A DNA stretch of 64,000 nucleotides from Dendrolimus kikuchii (GCA_019925095.2 CM034398.1:1808001-1872000); one strand, 5' to 3'; counted from the stretch's first letter, positions 12,571 through 24,265 are shown. Made by a program: numbers and translations. The notes: generated by a model from the letters alone, not told the origin.

Positions 12571-14600
12571 GTCTCCCCCTCCAAGTCCTCGGACACCCCG
12601 GGAGAGGACTTGGCTTTGGAAGGCCTACCCCTCCTCCTACTCTGAATTACGGCAGAATCTCCTTGATATAAAGTGAGAGCACTAGCGTGGTACTTAGTAG
12701 TGTTTCCATTATTATCTACTACTTTATAGGTGGTAGGACTAACTAACTCAGCTATTTTGAACGGTCCCAGTCGTCTGGGCGCAAACTTACGAGTAACCCC
12801 TTTGTCAACATTACTGGAAACGTGGGCCGAAACCAAAACTAAATCACCAATTTTGTAGCTTGGTGCGGGTTGACGCCCCCTATCGGCGTAAATCTTCCTC
12901 CGACGCTGTTGATTAGTGATTCGCGTAGCATCGCCCGTATCTATACGATGCAGCGCAAAAGAAGTTGGCGCTCCCCCTGGAGTAAAAATGTCCTCTTGAT
13001 CATTCAGGAGTTCCGAGAGCCGTTGACGTTGATCCGACCCAAAATGGGAACCTACCTCTGGTTCAAATCTCATCGTAAAATATCGCGGTATATGACTAAA
13101 AGTATAACGAGAATTTTTAAAGTCAAGTACCACACCTGCGTCTAATAAAAAATTCATACCTAACAAGGTATCAGTTGCACCAGGCAAAATGATAAAAAGA
13201 GTGGGAACGACAGGCCCCTGCGGCACCCTTACATCCACCTTAGCTACATCTACTACAAGATTTTTACATGAACCATCAGCTAACTTAACACTAGTACACG
13301 TTTTATCGAACTTATGACCGTGTTTCACTAAATGTGCACGTAAACTTTCACTAGCAACCGATTGCTTTGCACCAGTATCAAACAACGCACTTCCACGAGC
13401 ACCATAAATCTCCAATTCCACTACGGGTCTCTGACGCGGGTCAATGACCTCGCTTCCAATAGCGGCAATTGACTGGAAAGCGGAAAAAGAAGCAGACGAT
13501 TCCTGTTTATTCTTACAAGTAGAGCAATTAGCTCGTATAACACCAGGCGTGCCGCATCCAAAGCATGTTACTGAAGGTGTCAAACTGTCTTCTTCTTTCT
13601 TAATGTTACTAGGAAACGACTTCTTAGATAACAGCTTCGGGCACTCCTCTTTCAAATGGCCGAATTGCTTACAATAATAGCAACGAGCTCTACTTGCTTT
13701 ACTGGACGAAGCTGGTACTGCTGGATATGCTGTGTCTACAATCGGAGTCACTGATTCCTTATTCTTTCTAAGCTGTGACTGCTGAGAGCTACGGCCTTCA
13801 TCTAAAATATCTTCAATAGAACGGGCCTGTTCCAATAGCTCAGAGAAAGACATAAAAGATTTACGACATATCTTCTCCCTTATTCTCTTATGCAGTAGCC
13901 CATACACCATGTCGAGCTGAGCTTCCTGAGAGATAGCAGTCGACGGCAACTGTGCTAACAATGCTCTTATTTTGCAGACGAAAATATCGGTAGGCTCATC
14001 GCCTTGTTCCCGTTCAAATATTTTCCGGTAAACCCTGTGTGGCGGCAAACGAGGACCATAAGTTTGCTTTAATAATTCTATGGCATCAGGCCAACTATTA
14101 ACAGATGCTTTCACACCTTGCCACCAGGTTGCTGCAAGACCAGACAAAAGCATTGGTAAGCCTCGCAAGGCTATGTGATCTTCTATACCGACGCATTCCT
14201 TATATATTTCTATAGCGTCGACAAAAGCTAAAACGTCGCTCCCTTTTGCACCGTCGAAGCGCGATGAGCAATTTGCAAAGTTACCAGACAAGGCACTCGT
14301 AACAGGCGCAGGCGGTGAAGCTGGAGCGCGTATCAAAGACAAAAGATACGCCAAGTGTTGATCCGTCATAACTATTGGAGTTCCCGGTTGAACAGACGGC
14401 GCCGGCGACTGCGCAAACGGCGCAGCAGAGGTGGAGGCCCCGCTAGGGCCCGCAGTAGGCGGTGGAGGCGCGCCCGGCGGCACATGAGCCACGCCGGACG
14501 CGGACAAGAGAGTCTCAGACTCTCCAGCGATACCCCTATCCACAGAGGGTATATGCTGATCCATCCCGTCACTGGTTGCACCAGACCGTGTAAGCACCAT
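12438..14600 (-). CDS. Gypsy Gag-protease fused in frame to the integrase C-terminal tail, 720 aa
   Basis: Residues 1-100 are Pro/Ser/Ala-rich. The Gag core is about 110-265 (LAATWWQG, YGPRLPPHRVYRKIFEREQG). A CCHC zinc knuckle lies at 307-320 (CYYCKQFGHLKEEC), and a second, degenerate one at 346-359 lacks its histidine. An aspartic protease follows, with ALFDTGAKQS (DTG 408-410) and LLGMNFLLDAG (479-489). The ORF then enters the normal N-terminal lead-in to RT (DIFTPGGAPTSFALHRIDTG, 537-556) and jumps at about 557-562 into an integrase C-terminal segment (KIGDLVLVSAHVS, RRLGPFKIAELV, TTYKVVDNNGN). The deleted part should be about 700-800 codons in a complete Gypsy polyprotein (family knowledge), yet the frame is kept. 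The last 44 or so codons run into the 3' LTR. ATG 14600 follows the leader and is the first long-frame start. Confidence 0.85.
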   Translation of the reverse strand: MVLTRSGATSDGMDQHIPSVDRGIAGESETLLSASGVAHVPPGAPPPPTAGPSGASTSAAPFAQSPAPSVQPGTPIVMTDQHLAYLLSLIRAPASPPAPVTSALSGNFANCSSRFDGAKGSDVLAFVDAIEIYKECVGIEDHIALRGLPMLLSGLAATWWQGVKASVNSWPDAIELLKQTYGPRLPPHRVYRKIFEREQGDEPTDIFVCKIRALLAQLPSTAISQEAQLDMVYGLLHKRIREKICRKSFMSFSELLEQARSIEDILDEGRSSQQSQLRKNKESVTPIVDTAYPAVPASSSKASRARCYYCKQFGHLKEECPKLLSKKSFPSNIKKEEDSLTPSVTCFGCGTPGVIRANCSTCKNKQESSASFSAFQSIAAIGSEVIDPRQRPVVELEIYGARGSALFDTGAKQSVASESLRAHLVKHGHKFDKTCTSVKLADGSCKNLVVDVAKVDVRVPQGPVVPTLFIILPGATDTLLGMNFLLDAGVVLDFKNSRYTFSHIPRYFTMRFEPEVGSHFGSDQRQRLSELLNDQEDIFTPGGAPTSFALHRIDTGDATRITNQQRRRKIYADRGRQPAPSYKIGDLVLVSAHVSSNVDKGVTRKFAPRRLGPFKIAELVSPTTYKVVDNNGNTTKYHASALTLYQGDSAVIQSRRRGRPSKAKSSPGVSEDLEGETIARQVCKSAGSIRVGNIVSPMRAPAPPSRRSGRPTRPPAKLLS

Positions 14601-15471
14601 AATGCCTAATCGGAAAACTCTATGTTTCCACGGTGATAAATTGTCCGATCACCAAGACAAACGGAAAACACAATATAGTTCAACACAAAATAATTGTTCA
14701 TCGTAGCCTAAATAAACAATAACTTCAACTATAAAAGATAACTTGAAAATAAAGTTCTAAGTTCAAAACAGTCTGACACTAAAAGTCTTAAATTGGAAAA
14801 CAACACTGTCTGTACACAAAACACAATGTTCCAATTAACGAAAAAAAAAAGTCTTTGTATAAAATTATTCTTCCAAAATTATTCCAACTAGTAGGTAAGT
14901 ACAGTCCTGTATAAATAAGTCCAAAAGTACTTACGGAACCATCTTCGTAGGTACTTACATATATGAAAATAAACACTAATTTCTAGTTCTTTATACTTAT
15001 AGTCACTTTATATAAAACAATAAATTAAATTTAAATCAAAATGTCACGTAAAACAAACACAAATAAACATTTGAACCGTTTTAGGGTACCTAGGTTTATT
15101 CAAAGTACTAACTTAAGTTATAAACAAGTATGCAAAAGTACGAACAAGTTTGAATAAAAACGAATGAGTCCGAACAAGTTCAAACAAGTCCAAACACGTC
15201 GAGCACTCACACTCGTACGAACGTGTATTTCACTCACAAGTCCTATAGAAACCTATTCAGAACACGTTAGGTCATTAGGTACTAAATCACGAACCTACAG
15301 TTTAGTTCTAGACTTACGATAGCCACCTAAACGTCGCGTTGAGTACTAACTCAGAACAAACGCGGAACAAACGTATTAGGCACACACAGGTATCGCAAAG
15401 TTTATAACTAGAACACACTAAAACTGTTTTAAAACACTATATTTCGTGCCACACGTTGGGCTGCCAATTAT
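14601..15471 (-). other. Gypsy leader and primer-binding region
   Basis: No ORF of note. Just inside the 5' LTR lies TGGCAGCCCAACGTG, similar to the TGGCGCCCAACGTG primer-binding context common in Gypsy elements. The rest is AT-rich and holds many short GTACTTA/AACAAGT-type words. Confidence 0.55.
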
Positions 15472-15728
15472 TATAGCGGGCACTTGAAATAATAAAGCTT
15501 GATTGGTAAACTTGTTTTAATGAATAAACCTACTGAACGAACCCCGAACGCGCGGCGCGCAGGCCGGCGCGTGAGTTCCTACATACATGCGTACGTCACA
15601 AGGTTGCAGGATTAACTGAGTAGCTTGGCCGGCGGGCGGGTCGGGCGACCCGAACGCCGCGAGGGTGGAGCGGGGGCCCGCATCGGGGATACGATGTTCC
15701 CAACACGTATACTTCCAGCGCTTTTACA
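15472..15728 (-). repeat. 5' LTR (partial) of the Gypsy element
   Basis: It contains the same 214-bp block plus an inner end finishing CGCTATA. It lacks the outermost 16 bp or so seen in the 3' copy. An AATAAA-like signal (TTTATT/AATAAA region) is present. Confidence 0.8.
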
Positions 15729-15764
15729 CCTGTTTAGAGGTAGTGAGCCTTGGGCTTTTGTTAA

Positions 15765-16395
15765 ACTGCTTCGGCCTTATAATAATCTCGTTAAGAAACG
15801 ATTAGCCATCTCTTAAGTAAGAGAATCAGAATCGGACCCTAATCAATTAATATCTTTTTTTCACTTATATTAACAATATGTAAATAATACACGTTGTTTT
15901 TTTTTATTGCAGGAGTGCAACAGAGAGGCAGACGGCGCACTTGATGGAAAGCGGTTACCATCGCCTATGGACATTTGCAACACCAAAGGTGCTACAAATG
16001 CGCTGCTGCTCCCTTAAGGGAGACTAGAACCTGGTCACTAATGCCGGAACACAACACAAGGTTGTTATGGCGGCATACTCTAGACCAGGGGTGGTCGCCA
16101 TCCAGTCGAGTAAATACCCTACCACCTGGCTATGGGTTGTTTTGTCGCCTCTTACGACAGGCCGCCCGTCCGCAGGAAATTGTATTTTTTCTCCGTTCCT
16201 GCACGGATGAAAACGTTGTATTAATTACCTGTTGTTTACCTAAGAGGAGCACAGATAAACGACATTTGAATGATTAACGCAGGTTGTACCCAAAATATTC
16301 GACTAAAGAGGAGTTTATGGGTAAGATTTTCACTAATCAGTTGCTGAGCAGTTTCTTTAAATTTAAGTAACGATTATAAACAAGGCCCCTTATGT
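15765..16395. mobile_element. MITE (family E) split by a retroposon
   Basis: The left part 15765-15895 and right part 16215-16395 together match the intact copy at 32598. The gap holds a family A retroposon. Confidence 0.72.
15898..16213 (-). mobile_element. A-tailed retroposon (family A) inside a MITE
   Basis: Complete copy splitting the MITE whose halves lie at 15765-15895 and 16215-16395. Confidence 0.82.
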
Positions 16396-16502
16396 ATAAT
16401 TTCCATTTTCAATAACTCCAAATAAACTTTTTTTTTTCTCTTCTTTCTTTCTAATGCACCCAAGGACAAACCCCGGCCAGTGTAGGAGGACTATTGTGGG
16501 TT

Positions 16503-16790
16503 TTTTTTTTTAATTTTTTTATTGCATGAGTTCAGCAGAGAGGCAGACGGCCCACTTGATGACAAGCGGTTACTATCGCCTATGGACATTTGCCACACCA
16601 AAGGTGCTACAAATGCGCTGCTGCTCTCTTAAGGGAGACTGGAACCTGGTCACTAATGCCGGAACACAACTCAAAGTTGTTATGGCGACATACTCTAGAC
16701 CAGGGGTGGTAGCCATCCAGTCCGGCAAATACTGGCTGTGGGTTGTTTTGTCGCCTCTTACGACTTCTCCGTTCCTGCGCGGATAAAAAC
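16503..16790 (-). mobile_element. A-tailed retroposon (family A)
   Basis: Missing the CAGGCCGCCCGGCCG block near its start; otherwise typical. Confidence 0.8.
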
Positions 16791-16799
16791 ATGTTTTAG

Positions 16800-17715
16800 C
16801 TGAAATATATCATAACGACATAATATACGAAATGTGACGTCACGAAATTTAGAATCCCTCCCACCCCTTATCACACTTTGTCTCACTTCTACTGCGTGTG
16901 AACTGCACACACACACACACATTTTTTTTTAAACAATACAGTTGAATCGATAACCTCCTTGTACGCGCCATTCATTCCATTCGTTCATTCCTTCCCATTC
17001 CATACCCAAAATCTCCCCCCTCTACCCTCTTCCCGCCAAAAACGAGACGCTGCAAAATCCGCCCGCTACGCACGTACACGTACTAAAAGTTTCTACTCAA
17101 AAATATTTAAAAATAAAATCTCAAAATCAATCCATCCGCGCCGCGACGCGTATAAAACTTATATATATTAAACTTAGAAGATGTGAGAGTGTTTCTACTG
17201 GTGCCTGCACATAGCTATCGAAGGACACGACAAATTTGTGCAAGGTGCGTACGCTTTTACCTCACACTCCTTCTTTAGTAAGCCGGTTAAAAACAACAAG
17301 GGGAGCATTTACTTCTACTCCTATGACATGGCTGTAAAAAGGTTTTTACGCAACCTCTGCGAGCTATTCAAATGTTGAATAATACGCATCGAATCGCAGT
17401 TCGTTTGATTACGTTGCGCAACAGTTGCGCTACAAAGAAGCGACGTGATCGCACCGAATTGACGCCACGATGCAACACTCTGATACGCAACTGACGCTTC
17501 TCGACTTATAAGCACAATAATTTAATCATGTCATTCATTCATCTATCTATACAAATAAAAATTAATATACGCAAGAGAGGCATAATAACACGGGTAAAAG
17601 AACTAACACATTGCTGACATGAAACACACAAGGTCTACAAAGTCTGCGATCAATGAACACACGATGGATAAACCCAACCACTACATCAGATTCGATAATC
17701 CACAAATACACGCAA
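16800..17715. other. Unassigned DNA
   Basis: Contains a short CA run at 16905-16920 and pyrimidine-rich stretches. The 70-codon frame at 16959 is low complexity. Nothing supported. Confidence 0.4.
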
Positions 17716-17717
17716 AA

Positions 17718-18048
17718 GATTTATCCGTGCAGGAACGGAGAAAGAATACAATTTCCTGCGGCCCGGCGGCCTGTCGTAAGAGGCGACTAAACAACCCACA
17801 GCCAGGTAGTAGGGTATTTACTCGACTGGATGGCGACCACACCTGGTCTATAGTATGCCGCCATAACAACCTTGTGTTGTGTTTCGGCATTAGTGACCAG
17901 GTTCCAATCTCCTTTAAGAGAGCAGCAGCGAATTTGTAGCACCTTTGGTGTTGCAAATGTGTATAGGCGATGGTAACCGCTTTCCATCAAGTGGGCCGTT
18001 TGCCTGTCTGCTGAACTCCTGCAATAAAAAATAAAATAAAAAAAGAGA
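17718..18048 (+). mobile_element. A-tailed retroposon (family A)
   Basis: Plus orientation, with the tail GCAATAAAAAATAAAATAAA. Confidence 0.85.
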
Positions 18049-18298
18049 ATCGTTTCTTACGTACGATGTATGAGGCTATTGAAATTGAAAAACACCCCAA
18101 TTTCAATAGAGAAGATGATTGGCAAGTACCACCTGTTTGGGATCCGATCATCAAAACTATCAAGACCCAAACCCAGCAAAAACCAACTGCCAGACCTCGA
18201 GACACTGTGAGCTCTTTCTGCGTGCACCGGAACACAAACCAACTTGATTGACAATTTCTTTTTATTTTACCTCCGACCCATTTTAATATTATATAAAA

Positions 18299-18533
18299 CT
18301 AGCTGTGCCCGCGACGTCGTCCGCGTGGAATTTGTTTTCAAAACCCCCCGGTTTTGAAACATTCTTCATTGGTGCTCCGCTCCTATCAGTCTTAGCGTGG
18401 TGATATATAGCCTATAGCCTTCCTCGATAAATGGGCTATCTAACAATGAAAGAAATTATTAAATCAGACCAGTAGTTCCTGAGATTCCGCGTTCAAACAA
18501 ATAAAGTCTTCAGCTTTATATATTAGTATAAGA
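18299..18533 (-). mobile_element. Short Helitron-type element
   Basis: The minus strand starts TCTTATACTAATATATAAAG and ends GGGCACAGCTAG. Confidence 0.75.
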
Positions 18534-18784
18534 GTATAAGATTATTAGAGCTAATCATGTTTGCTGAAGAGTTTCTTGCGCCGCTTCTTCTCTTCAAGCC
18601 ATAACATGTTGCGAAGCGGTGGTAAATTAGATTAGGCTCCTATGCTATAAAGTAATAACCATGAACAAAATTAAAACTAAATAATCAAAATGAACAAGTT
18701 GGCGGTAGGCTAAATAAAACTTTAACAATACTCATTGACACTTGACGACTTTATCTTCCGCGATTACCGCGCTTAAAACGTAGT

Positions 18785-18970
18785 TTTATTGTGTATGTAC
18801 GCGCATAACTTGAGAACGATTTGACCGATTTTGATGAAATTTTTCGTGCGTGTTTCACTGGGTCCCCGGATGGTTTAGATTCACAATTGGAATCGGTAGG
18901 AGGCACTAGAATCGGGTCCTAGATTTATATATTTTCAGGGCAGGACATCATCTACCGGGGCCGCTTTTTA
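18785..18970 (+). repeat. Helitron-like repeat, family H2, partial
   Basis: Contains CCGATTTTGATGAAATTTTT, AATCGGTAGGAGGCACTAG and GGGGCCGCT at the end. Confidence 0.58.
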
Positions 18971-19007
18971 CAAATAATTTAGGATGTATCGGGACAGTAA
19001 GTGCAAT

Positions 19008-19712
19008 ATACATACATACATACATACATAACTTCACGCCAGTTCCCTTGCGGGGTAGGTACGAACAACAGAGCGCCATTTAGGCCCATTCTTACACACC
19101 TCACTTGCTTCTTTGACATTCATAACTCTTGTCATGCACACTCGTCTGTTCTTAAGGCTCCTGACATCACCCTCCGCTAGTACACGATCAATTTGATCAT
19201 GGAAGGTGTGTCGTGGCCTTCCACGACTTCTGCATCCATCCACTTTTGCATTGTATATCTGTTTAGTCATTCTTTCTTCATGCATCCTTTCCACATGCCC
19301 GAACCACCGGAGCATTCCTTTCCTTACCTTCACCCCGACACTCTCTTGCAGACCAACTCTCTTTCTTACTTCGGTATTACGAACGCGGTCCGCGAGCGTC
19401 ACTCCGCAGATTTTGCGCAGTGCTCGCATCTCAACCGCGTTTACTCTACTTTCATGCTCTCTCTTCCATACCCAACTCTCGCATCCATACGTGAGCGTAG
19501 ATACCAGCACCGCGTTGTGTATGGCGAGCTGGGCCTTCTGGCTGAGGTTCTTAGCGCCTAGAAGTTTACCTAACGCTCCATTCAAACTATTCCCCAAATT
19601 TACTCTTCTTTCTATATCAGCGGTGTACCTTCCATCCCTGTTAAAAGCACATCCAAGATATACAAACTCATTCACTTGCTCCAGCATAACATCATCGACT
19701 ATTATCCTTGCA
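19008..19712 (-). mobile_element. RTE 3' fragment, about 0.7 kb
   Basis: The longest truncated minus copy. Its 217-codon frame runs from MLEQVNEFVYLGCAF to YPARELA without a stop. The TATG tail is at the low-coordinate end. Confidence 0.9.
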
Positions 19713-19777
19713 TTGGTATATAGCTACATCGTTTAATCGTCTGTCTCGCTATGTGAAGACCAAATAAACGTTTTTTT

Positions 19778-19796
19778 CTTTCTTTCTTTCTTTCAA
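19778..19796. repeat. (TTTC)n microsatellite
   Basis: Five TTTC units after an ATTTGGTCTTC-type retroposon tail. Confidence 0.75.
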
Positions 19797-20122
19797 AATG
19801 CACGAATTCTACAAACACTTAACAAATGTTATTACAGCACTATCTTAGAAAGCATCTCGGCGGCGGAATTAACATCGGAAGATTATAATTGCAAAATGGT
19901 GAAAGTACGGCCCTTACTCACCGGGCCGTTTTAATAACATAAATTGTCCAAACAATAACTGTTTTGTATGTATTTATACGCCTTGTGTATGTGTCTGTTT
20001 GTCCGTCATGCCGTGTTACTGTCAAGTTGGTCCGTGAGTAAATAATCGCAGATCTTAGTACGCGGTTTCACTTTCGTAATATAGATTTATTTATTGCCAA
20101 AAGCTGGTAAATAGATGAAATA

Positions 20123-20381
20123 CATACATACATACATACATAACTTCACGCCAGTTCCCTTGCGGGGTAGGCACGAACAACAGAGCGCCATTTAGGCCCA
20201 TTCTTACACACCTCACTTGCTTCTTTGACATTCATAACTCTTGTCATGCACGCTCGTCTGTTCTTAAGGCTCCTGACATCACCCTCCGCTAGTACACGAT
20301 CAATTTGATCATGGAAGGTGTGTCCGTAGCCTTCCACGACTTCTGCATCCATCCACTTTTGCATTGTATATCTGTTTAGTC
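20123..20381 (-). mobile_element. RTE 3' fragment with TSD
   Basis: Flanked by the 14-bp duplication AAATAGATGAAATA (20109-20122, 20382-20395). It is inserted into a diverged LINE 3'-tail sequence (TTTACCTGATGGAAAGTGAT). Confidence 0.9.
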
Positions 20382-20483
20382 AAATAGATGAAATAGACAG
20401 GCTATTTACCTGATGGAAAGTGATCATCGCCGCCTATAGACGTTTGTAACACTGGGAGTGCAGCCTAAGCATTGGCGAACTTT

Positions 20484-20662
20484 TTTTCTTGTTACAATTA
20501 CCACGTGCTATCAAGAAGGAAAACATCCTGATGCAACCTGCACACCGAGATAACGGATGTGTCAACTTGCCGAGCCGCATTGGACTGTCCCGTCCCCCCC
20601 CCCCCCATAATGGGAGGTGCGAGTCCAGCAGTGAGACATTTATGGGCTGTTATTATATATAT
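20484..20662 (+). mobile_element. tRNA-derived SINE, 5' truncated
   Basis: Keeps TTACAATTACCACGTGCTA to GACATTTATGGGCTGTTATT, with a C14 run in the middle. Confidence 0.75.
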
Positions 20663-20734
20663 CAGGGCTTCCCTAACTGTGCGTCGCGATGCCCTGGGGC
20701 GTCGTGAGGCGATCTAAACAGTGAGCGCCATACG

Positions 20735-21060
20735 CATTTATCCGTGCAGGAACGGAGAAAGAATACAATTTCCTGCGGCCAGGTGGCCTCGTAAGAGGCG
20801 ACAAAACAACCCACAGCCAGGTGATAGGGTATTTGCTCGACTGGATGGCGACCACCCTTGGTCTATAGTATGCCGCCATAACAACCTTGTGTTGTGTTCC
20901 GGCATTAGTGACCAGGTTCCAGTCTCCCCTGAGAGAGCAGCAGCGCATTTGCAGCACCTTTGGTGTTGCAAATGTCCATAGGCGATGGTAACCGCTTTCC
21001 ATCAAGTGGGCCGTCTGCCTGTCTGCTGAACTCCTGCAATAAAAAATAAATAAAAAAAAC
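20735..21060 (+). mobile_element. A-tailed retroposon (family A)
   Basis: Plus orientation, complete, with an AATAAAAAATAAATAAAAA-type tail. Confidence 0.85.
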
Positions 21061-21322
21061 GCATTATTTTCTAATAAAAAATTTAGACGCTATTTGGAGT
21101 TTTTCTGACCAATCGTTATTAGGCTAGGAGTAGAACTAGTAGTAGGCAAATTTATAGCAAGAAAGCCAGGGCGTCGCAAAAATATGGCAACTTCCCAAGG
21201 GAGTCACAGTGAAAATAAGTTTGGGAAGCCCTGATATATCCGTGGCTGGCGGGAATACATTGATATCTCGACATACATCTTTTTTTTTATTCGTTTACAC
21301 GCTTCCTGCGCCTGTGTTTTTA

Positions 21323-21593
21323 CATACATACATACATACATAACTTCACGCCAGTTCCCTTGCGGGGTAGGCACGAACAACAGAGTGCCATTTAGGCTTA
21401 TTCTTACACACCTCACTTGCCTCTTTGACATTCATAACTCTTGTCATGCAAGCTCGTCTGTTCTTAAGGCTCCTGACATCACCTTCTGCTAGTACACGAT
21501 CAATTTGATCATGGAAGGTGTGTCGTGGCCTTCCACGACTTCTGCATCCATCCACTTTTGCATTGTATATCTGTTTAGTCATTCTTTCATCAT
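21323..21593 (-). mobile_element. RTE 3' fragment with TSD
   Basis: Flanked by the 13-bp duplication GCCTGTGTTTTTA (21310-21322, 21594-21606). Confidence 0.9.
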
Positions 21594-22124
21594 GCCTGTG
21601 TTTTTATAGGAAAAAAATTGACAGTCCGAAATATTCATAACTTTTTAAAAATTTTCCTTTGGTAATAATAGAATAACACGATTTATCATTACTAGTCAAA
21701 CTTTAAAATGACGCCGCTGTAAAATTGTCATTTTGAACATGTCGACATATATATAGCCACGGATATATAATACTCTTCTTTTCACCTTTTCCCAATTCTT
21801 TGGGGTCGGCGCAATATGCCTTCTTCTTCCACACTCCTCTATTCTGACATACGTTCTCTATCATACCACAAACCATCATATCATCCTTCACACGTAACTA
21901 AACGTACTGTACATATGATATTATAGCCGGTGTGTAAAGTTACGTAATTGGAAGATAATTATTCACGTGCCAGTGGTATTTTAACATCGTAGCGGTCAGC
22001 CATAAACCGCAGGTGAAAGTACTGGCAGCCTGTAATTGCTGAGGTTTCTAGACGCCCGCCGCCCGCCTCGGGCGATAATGCACTCTTCCTATTACGCCTT
22101 CACATTAAAGTATGGGCTTGTAGG

Positions 22125-22445
22125 GGTCCGTGGGTGTTGAGGTGGTACGGCGTCGGGTAGCCTTCCAAAGTTTCAACACCAATAACACTCACAAATTAGA
22201 AGGGGTTGCTAAGTTTATTAGCGGATATCAAGTCAGTGAACCAGTTGCATAAATTTATTATATAATGTAAACAACAACAAAACACACGTATGTACGCGTG
22301 AGACTGACTACACATAGTCATTCAGCTGCACTGCCGATCGAACGAATCGGGTGCGTGTCCACGGGTCCATACCCGTCGCGTCGCGCAGGCGCGCCCGGCC
22401 GCGGGCTGCGCTCGCGCATCTCCGTCGTTTGAGTATCTACGACAT
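22125..22445. other. Possible degenerate LTR or promoter-like GC-rich block
   Basis: AT-rich left half, then a GC-rich stretch with GCGCAGGCGCGCCCGGCCGC (22385-22404). No ORF, no matched second copy and no clear TG...CA ends with duplication, so I leave the identity open. Confidence 0.3.
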
Positions 22446-22499
22446 GCTTAGACGACAGTGTGATTATTTAATATGGCGGAAGGCCAGGGGCTTTTTCAA

Positions 22500-22785
22500 A
22501 ATTATAATACTATGTTCTTTATTTATGCGTCCCATCTTTCAGCCACTAGCATGTCTGCCGGTACAGCTGCTGCACAACAGGAGGCTCTAAAATGCTGCAA
22601 ATATCCCGCCATTGGAAATAGTTACATATGTGCGGGTTTTGGGGTCGAGATCTGGAGACCATGGGGGCCTGAGGCGCACAAACTTTATCGAAACAGCAAA
22701 ACGGCTGGTAGACGTCTCACGTGATCAAAAGACTGGTCTATACCTCGGACAACGTATTAGCGTTGCCATACAGCGAGGTTTTATC
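22500..22785 (+). pseudogene. LINE reverse-transcriptase C-terminal remnant, same family
   Basis: It encodes SAGTAAAQQEALK, GFGVEIWRPWGPEAHKLYR and, after a frameshift, KRLVDVSRDQKTGLYLGQR and ISVAIQRG. It stops where an A-tailed retroposon is inserted (22780 onward). Its counterpart is at 10360-10700. Confidence 0.62.
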
Positions 22786-23097
22786 CGTGCAAGAACGGAG
22801 AAAGAATACAATTTCCCGCGGCCGGGCGGCCTGTCGTAAGAGGCGACTTAACAACCCACAGCCAGGTGGTAGGGCATTTGCCCGACTGGATGGCTACCAC
22901 CCCTGGTCTAAAATATGTCGCCATAACAACCTTGAGTTGTGTTCCGGCATTAATGACCAGGTTCTAGTCTCCCTTAAGAGAGCAGCAGCGCATTTGTAGC
23001 AACTTTGGTGTTGCAAATGTCCATAGGCGATGGTAACCGCTTTCCATCAAGTGGGCCGTCTGCCTGTCTGCTGATCTCATGCAATAAAAAAAAAGAA
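22780..23097 (+). mobile_element. A-tailed retroposon (family A) inserted in a LINE remnant
   Basis: Its 5' end follows the LINE sequence encoding ISVAIQRG directly. Confidence 0.83.
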
Positions 23098-23974
23098 AAT
23101 AGAACGTAGGTTTTAGTCTTTTGGGCACTTTTCCAACTGACAGCGGTCTGGCACTAGATTTTATAGTTTAATTGTAATTTGTATATATAGTTTTATTTGC
23201 TTTAATTGTGTAACTAATTATAATTAATTGTATTTTGTACTATCTGACACGGCAAACTTCGTACCGCCTCAGAATCAATAAATAAAAAACGTTGATTTCT
23301 GAACGACGGGACGAACGTCAAACGTTTCACATTCAAAACCAAAAAAGTGAAAAAAAAACTTCACTTTAAAATTTAATTGATTTCTAAACGACGGGACGAA
23401 CATCAAATGTTTGACAGGTAGGAATAGTTTCTAAGGGAAAGCGAAATTGTTTATCTCCAAGTTTGCAGAAAACATGTATAAATTACTGGCCAAATTTTTA
23501 GAGTTATTATTATATATTTTTCATTTTCAAAATTCATTGGCAAAATCAGTGCTATTTGCATTGCAGTCATGAAAATTAAAAAGAAAAAAGAAAAAAAGCG
23601 AAATTGTTATTTTTACTATATTCCAAGCTTTTTTTCATATTTACTCACCTTTTAAACCTTCCCTGGACTTCCACAAATAATTCAAAGCCAAAATTAGCCA
23701 AATCAGTCCAGCCGTTCTCGAGTTTTAGCGAGACTAACGAACAGCAATTGATTTTATGTATATAGATTGTAATACTTTATAATGATTGTAAAAGGGTAAA
23801 TGCATAATTTTTATGTCTTAATAAATATTTGATTTTGTAGTCATACATTAGCATTACAAAGCACAGTGCCTCATACTTTATTTATCCTGATAAAGCGTTT
23901 GAATCCTGCTAGAGAAAATATACCACTTAGACAGGGTTCATAAAAGCTACGTCTACTGCTGATATGATACAAGT
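23098..23974. other. Unassigned AT-rich DNA with retroposon-like ends
   Basis: Two ATTTCTAAACGACGGGACGA-like words at 23297 and 23380 form a short direct repeat; otherwise nothing recognisable. Confidence 0.4.
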
Positions 23975-23975
23975 G

Positions 23976-24009
<34 letters not shown>

Positions 24010-24265
24010 TGCTGGAGTTCAGCAGACAGGCAGACGGCCCACTCGATGGAAAGCGGTTACCATCGCCTATGGACATTTGCAACACCAAAGGTGTTATAAA
24101 TGCACTGCTGCTCTCTTAAGGGAAACTAGAACCTGGTCACTAATGCCGGCACACAACTCAAGGTTGTTATGGCGACACTCTTTAAACCAAATTGGTCTAA
24201 AGTATGATTGGTGCTGCAAATAAGTCATTTGTAGCACCAACCGAATAACCTACCACCAGGCTAAG
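23975..24265 (-). mobile_element. A-tailed retroposon (family A), partial, with long T-run
   Basis: Begins with a run of about 28 T and is rearranged after ACACTCTTTAAACC. Confidence 0.72.
23978..24007. repeat. Poly-T run
   Basis: About 28 T; the poly-A tail of the inverted retroposon that follows. Confidence 0.85.

Larger units (their letters stand above)
12341..15728 (-). mobile_element. Damaged Gypsy-type LTR retrotransposon, internally deleted and trimmed at both ends
   Basis: Read on the minus strand: partial 5' LTR (15728-15472), a primer-binding-like TGGCAGCCCAACGTG starting about 5 nt later, a leader of about 870 nt, a gag-protease-integrase-tail ORF (14600-12438), a polypurine tract GGAGGGGGAGA (about 12573-12583), and partial 3' LTR (12570-12341). 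The LTR ends read TATAGCG...CGCTATA. RT, RNase H and the integrase core are absent, so the copy could move only with help from another element. Confidence 0.82.

Noticed and set aside
22370..22430. CpG-island-like promoter
   Set aside because: The GC-rich block is short, has no coding exon nearby on either strand and could be LTR debris; not enough to call a promoter.
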